DNA of 64,000 nt from a virus, in the IMG/VR virus record IMGVR_UViG_3300032315_001715, positions 372,001-436,000 of that record. The stretch is one strand, 5' to 3'. Both the position numbers and the translations under genes were made by a program. The notes under the pieces are model-generated. The model ran no database searches, was not told where the DNA came from, and saw nothing but the letters and a program-made list of their open reading frames with translations. Of the stretch, positions 8,445 through 16,279 are shown in pieces (positions within the stretch are counted from its first letter, which is position 1; every line of letters begins with the position of its first letter).

Positions 8445-9191
8445 CTAACTTTGCAAGACCTTGAGGTTCTGATGGTCCAGAGGAATACCGATGAACAAGT
8501 TCACCGAAGCACCCTCCGAGTCCTGCACCATCGTTGCTAGCAGCGATTCCGTCACGGCGTCAGCCGCATCTGTCAAACTCCTGTGGTATTCCATTGCCTC
8601 GTGTTTCACCGTCGTGGTGTTTCCCTGTGCATCCAGGATGGTCTCGGTATATGCTACCGGTGCCACGCCGTCGGTACCTGGGCTCCACGCACGATTGTAC
8701 ATGATGGCCGGAGGTCCGTCAACCCGAAATTGTGGCCATCCAATCAATCCCCATTCCTTGCGCAGCGCTTGGCCAAGCTTGTCGCGCAGGAAATCTCCCT
8801 GTGCATCACGCTGCCAGCTGCCAAGCCAGAATTCCCAGTCCTCGGAAGACTGCGGAAGGATTTCGTCCCGGCTGCACCACAGCCGAGCCTCGGTGAGCTT
8901 CCCGCCCTTGGAAACCAACTGGATGTAGCTGCGTCCATCCCCGAGATAGCAGTTGAATATATCCAGGCCCCACTTGTGATAGGTGCCTACCGCGGTGATG
9001 ATCTGCTGTCCCGTGGGTGGATTGATCACTGACCCGTCGGCCTGTGCCAGCGCGATATCAATGTCCGGAAGATCCACCAACGATGCTTGGTGCAGACCCA
9101 GAGGTACCTTGTTGCGTGGCAGCGGCACAGGGTTGGGAACCTGTTCGGTTTTCTTGCGGGCCATGTGGCCCAGTATGGATAGAAGTCCCAT
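8445..9191 (-). CDS. DUF2491 (YjfK-like) protein
   Basis: A 248-residue protein. An N-terminal GLLSILG segment is followed by a beta-rich domain with WCSRDEILPQS, EWGLIGWPQFRVDGPP and MEYHRSL, as in the DUF2491/YjfK family. The family is soluble and is genetically tied to PspA-type proteins. The ATG at 9191 has AGGAG 10 nt upstream; a longer frame back to 9263 would run into the upstream gene and is not supported. It lies 19 nt after the membrane-anchored protein and 36 nt before PspA. Confidence 0.8.
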   Translation of the reverse strand: MGLLSILGHMARKKTEQVPNPVPLPRNKVPLGLHQASLVDLPDIDIALAQADGSVINPPTGQQIITAVGTYHKWGLDIFNCYLGDGRSYIQLVSKGGKLTEARLWCSRDEILPQSSEDWEFWLGSWQRDAQGDFLRDKLGQALRKEWGLIGWPQFRVDGPPAIMYNRAWSPGTDGVAPVAYTETILDAQGNTTTVKHEAMEYHRSLTDAADAVTESLLATMVQDSEGASVNLFIGIPLDHQNLKVLQS

Positions 9192-9210
9192 GATTTTATC
9201 TCCTGATGGA

Positions 9211-10320
9211 TCAACGCTTACGGATGATGAAGAACCAAGCGGCACCTGCCGCCGATAGTGCAACTACCAACCAGATGACCCAACCGAATCCACCAGAGGC
9301 AGGTGGCTTGGCACGGGCGGAGTCAACGGCCGCGGCATCCGCTTCAACGGCCTCGGGTGCGATGGCCAACGCTGCTGGCACGCCCGCGGGCAACGCTGAT
9401 ACTGCCTGGGCGGGCTGGTTGCCCTCGGAACGGATGCGAGCCATTTCTCGATCCATCTCGTCCACCCGGCGGCGTAGATCGGCGTTTTCCCGTGCCTGTT
9501 TTTCGAGATCCGCACGATATTGCGGATACCATGCTTGGTTGGTTTGACCGTTCATCCAGGTGGCCCGATCGTAAAGCCCGGTGCCAAGTGCTCCTAGGAA
9601 CATGCCGGTGAGGAAGTTGGTATCAAAGATGCCGTAGTTGGATCGCATGTTCTGCGTGGTTTGGAACACCTCGGGATTGCGGTCACGATAGTTGTAGTAG
9701 TGTTCACGTCGCTGCTCAACATATCGGGCAGGATCGCCACCATATGCCTGCCTGCTGGAGGTAAACACCGGGTCCTGTCGAACCTGCTGCGCAGCCACCG
9801 GCTGCGGTGGACTGGTAGCACGGCCTCGTTCAGCTTGGTAAGCACGGAGTGAATCCAGGCTTTGGCTACGCTGTTGGGCCTGTGCCACGGCGTTTGCTGG
9901 CGGTTGTTGCTGTGCTTGGGATTGACCGGCCGCTGCCGCACCAACCACCGCCGCACTGCCGGCACCGGCAGCCACCATCCCCGGGCGGTTGTATCCGTTG
10001 CTATTGGCAGCAACCGGGGGTGGTGCTGAGGTTGGACCGGATGGAGGTTGAACGGTGGCGGCCATGGGAGGCGGTGCCGCCGGCGGTCTAGAATAACCAC
10101 TGTTGCTTGCCGGAGCCGCTTGCGCAGGTGCAGGCGTGTTTGGTCGGGCATAGCTCGGTGCCGGAGCAGGTGTGCTCGGACGGGCATAGCTGGGACTTGG
10201 GGTTGACGGAGCAGGAGAGGAACTGCTGCCACGGCTATATTGCGCGTCCGCGGAAAATGAGCCAATTGATATGATCGTGGCTGCGGCTAGCGCCAAGATC
10301 CGACGATTAAACTGCAACAC
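9211..10320 (-). CDS. secreted, Pro/Ala-rich, C-terminally membrane-anchored protein
   Basis: A 369-residue protein. Residues 1-26 form a signal peptide (cleavage after ADA). It is followed by about 100 residues of low-complexity Pro/Ala/Ser (PSYARPSTPAPAPSYARP), a Tyr/Arg-rich segment, a Gly-rich hydrophobic stretch TGMFLGALGTGLYD, a coiled coil (ENADLRRRVDEMDREMARI), and a C-terminal membrane helix (WVIWLVVALSAAGAAWFFI) with an RKR stop-transfer. It is first in the operon with DUF2491 and PspA, so it may be the periplasmic sensor or anchor that recruits them. No family is recognised; low complexity limits homology calls. Confidence 0.7.
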   Translation of the reverse strand: MLQFNRRILALAAATIISIGSFSADAQYSRGSSSSPAPSTPSPSYARPSTPAPAPSYARPNTPAPAQAAPASNSGYSRPPAAPPPMAATVQPPSGPTSAPPPVAANSNGYNRPGMVAAGAGSAAVVGAAAAGQSQAQQQPPANAVAQAQQRSQSLDSLRAYQAERGRATSPPQPVAAQQVRQDPVFTSSRQAYGGDPARYVEQRREHYYNYRDRNPEVFQTTQNMRSNYGIFDTNFLTGMFLGALGTGLYDRATWMNGQTNQAWYPQYRADLEKQARENADLRRRVDEMDREMARIRSEGNQPAQAVSALPAGVPAALAIAPEAVEADAAAVDSARAKPPASGGFGWVIWLVVALSAAGAAWFFIIRKR

Positions 10321-10380
10321 GATTCTCCTAGTGGGTTACAGGCGGATTACACGCTGATTTTAGCACATAACGACACAAGG

Positions 10381-10980
10381 TCAACCTTGATCAGGTGTGC
10401 TTTCGTGGTAGATCGTGCTGATGGTCCACCCGGTGCCGGAATCGGTGGGAGGCCTGCATGCCATCGGAACGCCGTGTGCGGTTCGGATGTTTGGTTCTAG
10501 ATGCATCGCTAGCCTAATTGCTCGAAACCAAGCACCGTGCCCGACTATCAAGGGCATGCCGTTGTGATCATCCCTGCTTGTTGCACGATTGACCGCGGCT
10601 ACGGCCCTAGCCAGCAGGGATGCAAATGGTTCGGCATTTAATGGAATATGTTCCCCGGCAATCCATTGGTTATACCAACCGCCGGCAGGCTTGCCTTCCT
10701 CGACGCCAAAGTCAACCTCTTGCAGGTCCAAATCAATGCTAACCGGAAGATTGAGGTTTTTACCAACCACTTCGGCCGTCGCCAATGCTCGGCCGATCGG
10801 GCTCGCAAAGATGCATGACACCCTGGCGGTCTTGAGAACCATGGCAGCATGCAAGGCCTGCATCTCACCTCGATCGGACATTGGAACCTCGGTTCGACCC
10901 TGGGCAAGACCCAGGACGTTCCATGAGGTTTCACCGTGCCTGAGAAAAATGAATGGTCTAGGATTTAGCTGCTGATGCAT
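10381..10980 (-). CDS. histidine phosphatase (phosphoglycerate-mutase-like)
   Basis: A 199-residue protein. The catalytic RHGETSWN motif is at residues 14-21, a second Arg/Ser site lies in FASPIGRALATAE, and the second catalytic His is in IVGHGAWFRA. Members remove phosphate from metabolites or phosphoproteins via phosphohistidine; the substrate cannot be predicted. It stands alone between the PspA operon and the first tRNAs. Confidence 0.85.
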   Translation of the reverse strand: MHQQLNPRPFIFLRHGETSWNVLGLAQGRTEVPMSDRGEMQALHAAMVLKTARVSCIFASPIGRALATAEVVGKNLNLPVSIDLDLQEVDFGVEEGKPAGGWYNQWIAGEHIPLNAEPFASLLARAVAAVNRATSRDDHNGMPLIVGHGAWFRAIRLAMHLEPNIRTAHGVPMACRPPTDSGTGWTISTIYHESTPDQG

Positions 10981-10999
10981 TTGATGTACCGATTAAAGG

Positions 11000-11040
11000 T
11001 GGTGCCCACGGCCGGACTCGAACCGGCACTCCATGGGAGT
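11000..11040 (-). pseudogene. tRNA 3' fragment
   Basis: A canonical T arm (GCCGG-TTCGAGT-CCGGC) plus acceptor strand CGTGGGC and ACCA. No GCCCACG 5' strand, D arm or anticodon arm is found; the sequence turns into a short palindrome instead. It is probably the relic of a deleted tRNA. Confidence 0.55.
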
Positions 11041-11048
11041 TTTAAATT

Positions 11049-11125
11049 TGGTAGGGGCGGCGGGATTCGAACCCGCACTGTAGAGATTTTAAGTCTCCTG
11101 TCTCCTGCCTTTGGACTACGCCCCC
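11049..11125 (-). tRNA. tRNA-Leu(TAA), short variable loop
   Basis: Acceptor GGGGGCG/CGCCCCT, anticodon arm GAGA-CTTAAAA-TCTC, canonical TTCGAAT T loop, encoded CCA. The variable loop is only about 5 nt (ACAGT), unlike normal Leu tRNAs. Confidence 0.8.
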
Positions 11126-11240
11126 GAATGCTATATCATAGCATAGTGCAATTACCGATTGTTGTCAACGGTTGTTGAATAGCCTCCGATAGCGTTTACT
11201 ATGACTATTTGATTTTAAGACAAGTTATTTACCATTTGAC

Positions 11241-11247
11241 ATAAATA
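11241..11247 (+). promoter_or_regulatory. T4-type late promoter box, ATAAATA
   Basis: Five nt before the ATG at 11253 of the disrupted endonuclease gene, giving a predicted leaderless start. Confidence 0.55.
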
Positions 11248-11252
11248 ATCAT

Positions 11253-12043
11253 ATGAACTCAATTCCTAAAACCAAACACGCAGTTATACGAATATGCAAG
11301 TTAGTACTCAACACTGATGCTGACATAACAGAAACTGATGTGTTACATGTTAAACAGATATTTCGAGATTATCTCGAATCTGGCATGTCTCCCAGTGATA
11401 TTAAAAATCAGTACCTCATCGAACATTCAAATTTTGGTATGTTTCTAAAAACATGTTTAAATCTAAAATTGTTAAGCGTCAAGGACGCTATAAACAATTA
11501 CTATAAAAAGAAGGCCGGTCAACGACTGACGCTAAGACCATTTACTATAAACAGTGTTCGTTCTCATTCAATCCGTACTCGATCACGATTATACCCGGAT
11601 ATGAAAAGTTATTAAAACTGGGAATTTATCATGCTACTGATAATCCTGGAGGAGTATGTAGAGATCATATGATCTCAATTGCATATGGATGGAGAAATCA
11701 TATCGCACCGGAGATTATTTCTCATCCATGTAACTGTCAGTTTCTTACTAACTTAGAAAACATAGCGAAAAATGATCGATCGGTCTTAACAGTAGGTGAA
11801 CTCATATATCGTATAAAAAACAATATAATGTCTGCGTCTAGCACAGTTGCTAATCATTTGCCTAAGACACACGAACATAAAGCAAAGATTAGCTCTACTA
11901 ACAGTAGATACATGAGAATAACAAACGGTACACGAAACCTACGGATTCTTAAATCAGATCTCATACCCAACGGATACCGTCGAGGATTTACACGTTCTAA
12001 TAAACTGGTAGGGGTAGAGGGACTCGAACCCCCAATCCGTTAG
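11253..12043 (+). pseudogene. homing endonuclease, frame-disrupted
   Basis: Two overlapping frames together spell one tRNA-cluster homing endonuclease. Frame 1 (11253-11615) gives an N-terminal helical part. The second frame, open from about 11507 to 12043, gives KQCSFSFNPY, then GIYHATDNPGGVCRDHM and ISHPCNCQFLTNLEN, the conserved His/Asn/Cys block seen in phage nucleases of this type. A -1 shift between about 11507 and 11550 is needed to join them; no convincing slippery heptamer is in phase, so decay is likelier than programmed shifting. The second frame runs 38 nt into the tRNA-Leu(CAA) gene on the other strand. It is AT-rich compared with its neighbours and is one of only two endonuclease genes on the plus strand. 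Confidence 0.65.
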
Positions 12044-12090
12044 GAAGAGCATTTTGAGTGCTCCGCGTAGACCAGTTCCGCCATACCCCC
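12006..12090 (-). tRNA. tRNA-Leu(CAA)
   Basis: Acceptor GGGGGTA/TACCCCT, anticodon arm GAGCA-CTCAAAA-TGCTC, long variable arm, TTCGAGT T loop, encoded CCA. Confidence 0.9.
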
Positions 12091-12124
12091 ACATAATCAA
12101 TTCCACCACTGGGGCATTATATCT

Positions 12125-12209
12125 TGGTGCGGGCGAAAGGACTCGAACCTTCACACCTTGCGGTGCCAGAACCTAAATCTGGTGCGTCTACCGATTTCGC
12201 CACGCCCGC
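12125..12209 (-). tRNA. tRNA-Leu(TAG)
   Basis: Acceptor GCGGGCG/CGCCCGC, anticodon arm CAGA-TTTAGGT-TCTG, long variable arm, TTCGAGT T loop, CCA encoded. Confidence 0.9.
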
Positions 12210-12220
12210 ACAACTCAGTA

Positions 12221-12228
12221 TATTTATA
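12221..12228 (-). promoter_or_regulatory. T4-type late promoter, TATAAATA, facing tRNAs
   Basis: An exact consensus on the minus strand, 11 nt upstream of tRNA-Leu(TAG), suggesting late transcription of this tRNA pair. Confidence 0.6.
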
Positions 12229-12235
12229 AGGCCTT

Positions 12236-12595
12236 TTAAGTGTCTGTCAAGGCCTTTAACATGTTAACTCGGGTTGGATCCACCACGCTGGCAGCCCATA
12301 CCTTCATGGCCTTCATTTGGACATGATCCTCTGGATTGGGCCAGTTAGCAATGGTCGCCAGCATGTCCTCCATGCTGGCGACCTGATCACGCAGAACAGC
12401 AGCTTCTTTGGTGACGGCAGAGAGCATGTCACCTCGGCGATTGTACATCGCCACAAAGTTGTCAAACTGATCATCCGTGAAGGTTGTTCGTGGAACACCA
12501 AAGTTTTCCAGCGCCTGCTGGATATAGTCCAGCAGGCATTCGGCCATGTCCCGGTTGGTACCTTCAATCCATTCGTTAGACGGTTTGGTCATCAT
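12236..12595 (-). CDS. hypothetical 119-residue protein
   Basis: A soluble, mostly helical acidic protein (ECLLDYIQQALENFGVPR; VLRDQVASMEDMLATI). It has no recognised domain, signal or membrane helix. AGGAAACG precedes the two adjacent ATG codons; either could be used. Confidence 0.7.
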   Translation of the reverse strand: MMTKPSNEWIEGTNRDMAECLLDYIQQALENFGVPRTTFTDDQFDNFVAMYNRRGDMLSAVTKEAAVLRDQVASMEDMLATIANWPNPEDHVQMKAMKVWAASVVDPTRVNMLKALTDT

Positions 12596-12695
12596 CGTTT
12601 CCTGTTTTGATGCACGGCCCCCTCTCCGCCTGCATCATGGATCTCCCGCTGAACCTACCCAGGTTAGGGCCATATGGAGATCTTCCTATGTTAAA

Positions 12696-12770
12696 TGGTG
12701 CACCGGGGGAATCCCGACATCCCAACCTTCCCGTTATGAGCGGGACGCTCCTCCTTTGAGCTACCAGTGC
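12696..12770 (-). tRNA. tRNA-Met(CAT), atypical T loop
   Basis: Acceptor GCACTGG/CCGGTGC, D stem GCTC/GAGC, anticodon arm TCCCG-CTCATAA-CGGGA, encoded CCA. The T arm pairs four bases around GTCGGGA instead of a TTC loop. Confidence 0.7.
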
Positions 12771-12837
12771 ATTTAACTTAATTCGTCTTCCGTGTAAGCA
12801 ACGTACTGTATTAATAGAAGCATGTCAACGTTTACTT

Positions 12838-12914
12838 TGGTAGGGGATACCGGACTTGAACCGATAACCAACGCTTTATGAGAGCGCTGCTCTAACCAAT
12901 TGAGCTAATCCCCC
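12838..12914 (-). tRNA. tRNA with CAT anticodon (Ile2- or Met-type)
   Basis: Canonical in all arms. Anticodon arm GCGCT-CTCATAA-AGCGT. The T arm and following bases resemble tRNA-Ile2, which needs lysidine at C34, so it may read AUA rather than AUG. CCA is encoded. Confidence 0.85.
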
Positions 12915-13154
12915 TAACTAAGCATAGTTTAAACACCGTTCAACTTGGTGTCAATGACAATGTTTGGCTCTAAATTATTTAGTTGGAAGGGTTCTCACCA
13001 TCCGCGGGCCTCGCGCCCTCTGCTGGGACCCTCACCCAGTCCCCTCCGGAAACGGATCATCACCAAGGTCTTTCTGTTCCATGCAGAGCCTTGATTCCCC
13101 TCTGGCAAGGCACCAAGTCCTCACCAGCCGGTTTCGTTCGAAATCAAATCCGTG
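12915..13154. other. no gene seen
   Basis: A GC-rich stretch downstream of the 129-residue hypothetical gene. No tRNA fold, convincing reading frame or terminator was recognised. Confidence 0.3.
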
Positions 13155-13544
13155 CTAGGCGTCGGGATATTTTTCCCGCAGCTTTTCCAACAGCTTGCGC
13201 TCGCTCTCAGCGGTCTTCATCAGCTTCTTTCGCAGGCGTTCCTCGGCCTGCACGCGGCGGGCGGCTTCTTCGCGATCTTCGCGATCCTTCTCTTCCTTGA
13301 GCCACTGCCGGATGCTGCCGATGCGCTTCTGCGCGGGTACCGCATCCTTTTCCAACAGGACAAGGCGAGTGTTGTCACCTCGAGCGGCTTCTTGGCTAAA
13401 TCTCCACCAGTTTTGCCTGAGAAGCTTGAGCTCCTCATCGGAGACCTGTTCCCAGTCGGTGACGCCTTCGCGCATGATGGAATTCGACACCTCGTCGTAA
13501 TCGGTATAACTGTCGTGAACAACAACGACACGCACTTCTTTCAT
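13155..13544 (-). CDS. hypothetical protein with C-terminal coiled coil
   Basis: A 129-residue protein. A short beta-rich N-terminus (MKEVRVVVVHDSYTD) is followed by a highly charged helix of about 60 residues (EEKDREDREEAARR, then LRKKLMKTAESERKLLEKLR). The ATG at 13544 has a strong AAGGAGG; the frame extends upstream to 13568 but without a ribosome site. The function is unknown. Confidence 0.7.
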   Translation of the reverse strand: MKEVRVVVVHDSYTDYDEVSNSIMREGVTDWEQVSDEELKLLRQNWWRFSQEAARGDNTRLVLLEKDAVPAQKRIGSIRQWLKEEKDREDREEAARRVQAEERLRKKLMKTAESERKLLEKLREKYPDA

Positions 13545-13814
13545 GGAAAACCTCCTTGGATATAACACCGGTTTGATAAACCGGTTAAATTCTTTGAAAG
13601 GTTCCTGGTAGCAACCACGTGCGCCGTAGCTGACGTGTTAAGCCAAATTGCTTTGACTGATGTTACCTTGACCTGGCGTCCAGGCACGCCGCCCCGCGAC
13701 TATTGCGTCCTCACATCAGGAATGCCATCCTGTATGTGCGGCGCGGGCCCAGTGGTGGATCACACACCTGGCATGGTGTAGACTGATCCAGCAGAACTGG
13801 GGCACATACTCTAT
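13545..13814 (-). other. possible structured leader or non-coding region
   Basis: It contains imperfect inverted repeats (GCGCGGCG near 13690 and 13740; CTGGATCA near 13770) but no assignable RNA family and no frame longer than a few codons. Confidence 0.25.
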
Positions 13815-13931
13815 TTACATGCAGAGGTCTTCGTAACGGGTGGTATAACGTCGGTGTTGGCTGACGTCGTATCCAGCGTTCTTGCGATTGGCTAGGATAC
13901 GATCCACCAAGATTTTAATGTAGTTGCTCAT
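13815..13931 (-). CDS. small protein, 38 residues
   Basis: MSNYIKILVDRILANRKNAG begins a 38-residue basic, helical peptide. A GGATAGGAT sequence precedes the ATG at a plausible spacing. It lies between tRNA-Pro and the coiled-coil gene. No homologue is known to me. Confidence 0.4.
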   Translation of the reverse strand: MSNYIKILVDRILANRKNAGYDVSQHRRYTTRYEDLCM

Positions 13932-13955
13932 GTTTGATCCTATCCAAAAAGAAAA

Positions 13956-14033
13956 TGGTCTCGGTGGCAAGATTCGAACTTGCGGTCTTCTGGTCCCAAA
14001 CCAGACGCGATAACCAGGCTTCGCTACACCGAG
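13956..14033 (-). tRNA. tRNA-Pro(TGG)
   Basis: Acceptor CTCGGTG/CACCGAG, anticodon arm TCTGG-TTTGGGA-CCAGA, canonical T loop, encoded CCA. Its 5' end overlaps the last 10 nt of the HNH endonuclease gene. Confidence 0.9.
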
Positions 14034-14602
14034 TTTTTGAACTTCTTCAAATATAATTCTATAGCCGATTGAACCATATGTCTATATCGACTATGGACAT
14101 ATTGATGATGTGTTGGGCACATCGGAATCAAGTTAGCTGGGTCATTGTTGTTATGATTGTGGTCATAGTGATGAACTGATACTATCTTGTCCTCACCGCA
14201 GATGATGCATGCCTTTTTGTGGTACTCAAAGCAGGTACTGCGATATTGGTCGTCACTCCAGTTGCCATTATTTTCGCCACGTCGAAAGTGTTTGTTTGCA
14301 CATGATCGACTACAAGTACCTTTTGATTTCTTGTAGTTTTTGACCGGATTATCGCATACCAAACACTTTACTGTATTAACCGGATTCAAATAGCATTCAA
14401 CTTCATGACTGCGTAAATTTGGAACACTAACTAATTTAGTGCAATACTGACAATTTTTCTTAGTTGCGTTGATACTCGCCCATCCTCCGGATCCTTTGTT
14501 GGACAGATGAGATCTTAACGCCTTTGCACTACAATAAATTTTACCATTATTTGGACTCGTAAATGTTCCATCAAGATTTTGATATTGTATAAGGTCTATC
14601 AT
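14024..14602 (-). CDS. HNH homing endonuclease in a tRNA-Pro locus
   Basis: A 192-residue protein. N-terminal zinc-finger-like CxxC pairs (CQYCTKL; CLVCDNP; CSRSC) precede a C-terminal HNH nuclease: CIICGEDKIVSVHHYDHNH, then NLIPMCPTHHQYVHSR. Upstream on the same strand lies the 5' half of another tRNA-Pro, cut in the anticodon loop (14626-14661); downstream is an intact tRNA-Pro(TGG) that overlaps its stop. This is the arrangement expected if the gene invaded a tRNA gene and brought a replacement tRNA. The ATG is 5 nt after an ATAAATA box. AT-rich relative to neighbours. Confidence 0.85.
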   Translation of the reverse strand: MIDLIQYQNLDGTFTSPNNGKIYCSAKALRSHLSNKGSGGWASINATKKNCQYCTKLVSVPNLRSHEVECYLNPVNTVKCLVCDNPVKNYKKSKGTCSRSCANKHFRRGENNGNWSDDQYRSTCFEYHKKACIICGEDKIVSVHHYDHNHNNNDPANLIPMCPTHHQYVHSRYRHMVQSAIELYLKKFKNSV

Positions 14603-14607
14603 AATGC

Positions 14608-14614
14608 TATTTAT
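14608..14614 (-). promoter_or_regulatory. T4-type late promoter box, ATAAATA
   Basis: Ends 5 nt before the HNH start codon; no Shine-Dalgarno lies between, so a leaderless mRNA is predicted. Confidence 0.6.
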
Positions 14615-14625
14615 GCTCGGAGCGA

Positions 14626-14661
14626 CAAAGCAGGCGCACTACCAAGCTGTGCTACACCCCG
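14626..14661 (-). pseudogene. tRNA-Pro 5' half
   Basis: CGGGGTG acceptor strand, a complete D arm and a CCTGC anticodon stem followed by TTTG; then homology to tRNA-Pro stops in the anticodon loop and endonuclease leader sequence follows. The matching 3' half is not found in the window. Confidence 0.7.
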
Positions 14662-14712
14662 TTATTTAATACTACGGCCAGTTGATCGTTTTTGCAAGCA
14701 TATTTACTAACG

Positions 14713-15483
14713 TCAAGCCAATCTTTCCCACCAATCGTCGGAAAAGCCAGCAATTCTTCCGTGCCAGGACGGTCCCCAATGCATGAGATCCCTGGCCAGA
14801 AAGTTTCGCTTTTCACTGCGTCGCAGTGTTTCCATGGAATCGGCCATAGGTGCATACAGTTCAATTCCGTTATCCGTGCAAACGGCTCGCATGGCATCAA
14901 CCGTTCGGATGAATGAGATCCTAATTTCGTCGTCTTCGCTTAGGTGTCGATACAGTCCCAACTCCTCCCCGGTGGTCCACGGACCGAGCCGCCGTATCTT
15001 ACCAGCATCACCAAGCAATTCTCGCCGTCCGGAAAATGCTCCAATGGTATATGCTCGCCGGGGCCGTAGCAGTCCTGCCCAGGATTTCAACATGCGATAT
15101 TGGGTTTCAATGCCGGTGCCAGGCCATGCTAGATTGATGAACGCCCCGCCGATGCGTTGGTTTAGCTTCCATGCCCATGTATCCTCAACATTCAGGCCGA
15201 TTCCAAAGGTAATGCTGCAACCGAGATAGAAGTTCCCGGCACCAGGGGTTAGATCACTGAAATCCAGGGGAGTTCTAAATCCTCGATCATTTGATCGATA
15301 CCTGATGTTGGTCTTGGTCCACCCGCCGGCTATTAACCGTTCGCGGGTCGCCGTGTCGTTCCAGTGCCGATCAAACAGTTCTTCCGTGTCGGTAGCCGTC
15401 CACGGTTGTTCGTGATTAGCTGGCAATGGTCCATGGCCAAACCGATCCGGGTCGCGAGTTGGATCAAACCTAAGGAGATCCAT
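14713..15483 (-). CDS. SGNH/GDSL-like hydrolase
   Basis: A 256-residue protein. FYLGCSITFGIGL carries the nucleophile-type Ser after Gly-Cys, followed by NLAWPGTGIETQYR (block with Gly/Asn-like turn), and a C-terminal RDLMHWGPSWHGRIA with Asp and His in the catalytic D-x2-H position. Family members are esterases/lipases, often acting on sugar O-acetyl groups. Placed beside sugar and methyltransferase genes, it may trim or decorate a surface polysaccharide. The exact substrate is unknown. Confidence 0.65.
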   Translation of the reverse strand: MDLLRFDPTRDPDRFGHGPLPANHEQPWTATDTEELFDRHWNDTATRERLIAGGWTKTNIRYRSNDRGFRTPLDFSDLTPGAGNFYLGCSITFGIGLNVEDTWAWKLNQRIGGAFINLAWPGTGIETQYRMLKSWAGLLRPRRAYTIGAFSGRRELLGDAGKIRRLGPWTTGEELGLYRHLSEDDEIRISFIRTVDAMRAVCTDNGIELYAPMADSMETLRRSEKRNFLARDLMHWGPSWHGRIAGFSDDWWERLA

Positions 15484-15486
15484 TCT

Positions 15487-16248
15487 TCATCCGTTGGCCA
15501 AGCCATTGCGGCGAAGCTCCTCGCGGCTGATCTGCCGCTGGCCGCTGCGATAACGCTCGCCTTCCTTGTCGTGACGCCGACCGGTAAACACATCGGTCCT
15601 CGATACCACCATGGATTTTTGGGTGACTTCGCCGGTGACCTTGTCGGTGTACCTTACCATCAGTGGAGGAGGGACATGATCCCATTTCACTTCGTACCAG
15701 ATGCCATCGACCTTACGGTACTCGGTACTGTCGCCGGCAACATGGATCTTAGCAGCCTCCTCGGCCTTCCTAGCGTCGGCTTCCCTGCGCTGGCGATGCT
15801 GCCAGGTTTCTCGATCCGCATTGAGGCAGAGGATACCGGTGCAGGGATCCACGTAAAACTCCATCCAAGAATCGCGCACCGGCTTCACCTGGCCCCAGCG
15901 ACCGGAGATCCATACTTCGCCATTGACCATGCTGGTTCGCACGCAGACGAAATCCTCAAGGTGATCTCGAACATGCTGTTGAACGGCGTTGGTCACGCTG
16001 AGGTGCTGGGAGATCTCGCTGTAGACATCGTCCCACAGCTGACCAACACGGCTGCGGATGAAGCGGCGCAGAGGCGCAAGATTTTCATTGAGCTCCTTGC
16101 CGCCGTAGTTGCGAACGTGTGGTGCTCGCATGCCTTCCTTGCTGACCATCAGGTCAGGATCAACCGTGCGACCCCGACGCTTGGTGGAATTGTCATATCC
16201 CGGGCGACGAGGTCGCTCGACGATCACCTTGCTCATGTCATGTCTCAT
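15487..16248 (-). CDS. hypothetical protein with MSKVIVERPRRPG N-terminus
   Basis: About 253 residues. A basic N-terminus (KVIVERPRRPG, STKRRGRTVDPD) is followed by helices (LAPLRRFIRSRVGQLWDDVYSEI) and a C-terminal charged region with FYVDPCTGILC and WYEVKWDHVPPP. I recall similar bacterial proteins of unknown role but cannot name the family. The start is uncertain: ATG at 16248 or 16236; neither has a clear ribosome site, and the frame continues upstream into the previous gene. Confidence 0.65.
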   Translation of the reverse strand: MRHDMSKVIVERPRRPGYDNSTKRRGRTVDPDLMVSKEGMRAPHVRNYGGKELNENLAPLRRFIRSRVGQLWDDVYSEISQHLSVTNAVQQHVRDHLEDFVCVRTSMVNGEVWISGRWGQVKPVRDSWMEFYVDPCTGILCLNADRETWQHRQRREADARKAEEAAKIHVAGDSTEYRKVDGIWYEVKWDHVPPPLMVRYTDKVTGEVTQKSMVVSRTDVFTGRRHDKEGERYRSGQRQISREELRRNGLANG

Positions 16249-16279
16249 GCCATGTATGTAGCATTGATCGGCAAAACGG

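Noticed and set aside
9594-10265. Minus-strand alternative frame of 223 codons inside the exported-protein gene
   Set aside because: The frame in use has a signal peptide, coiled coil and membrane anchor; the alternative is Pro/His/Arg low complexity.
11505-11511. Programmed -1 frameshift at AAAAAG in the broken endonuclease
   Set aside because: The A-run is not in the phase needed for a canonical slippery heptamer, and the -1 frame has a stop codon at that point.
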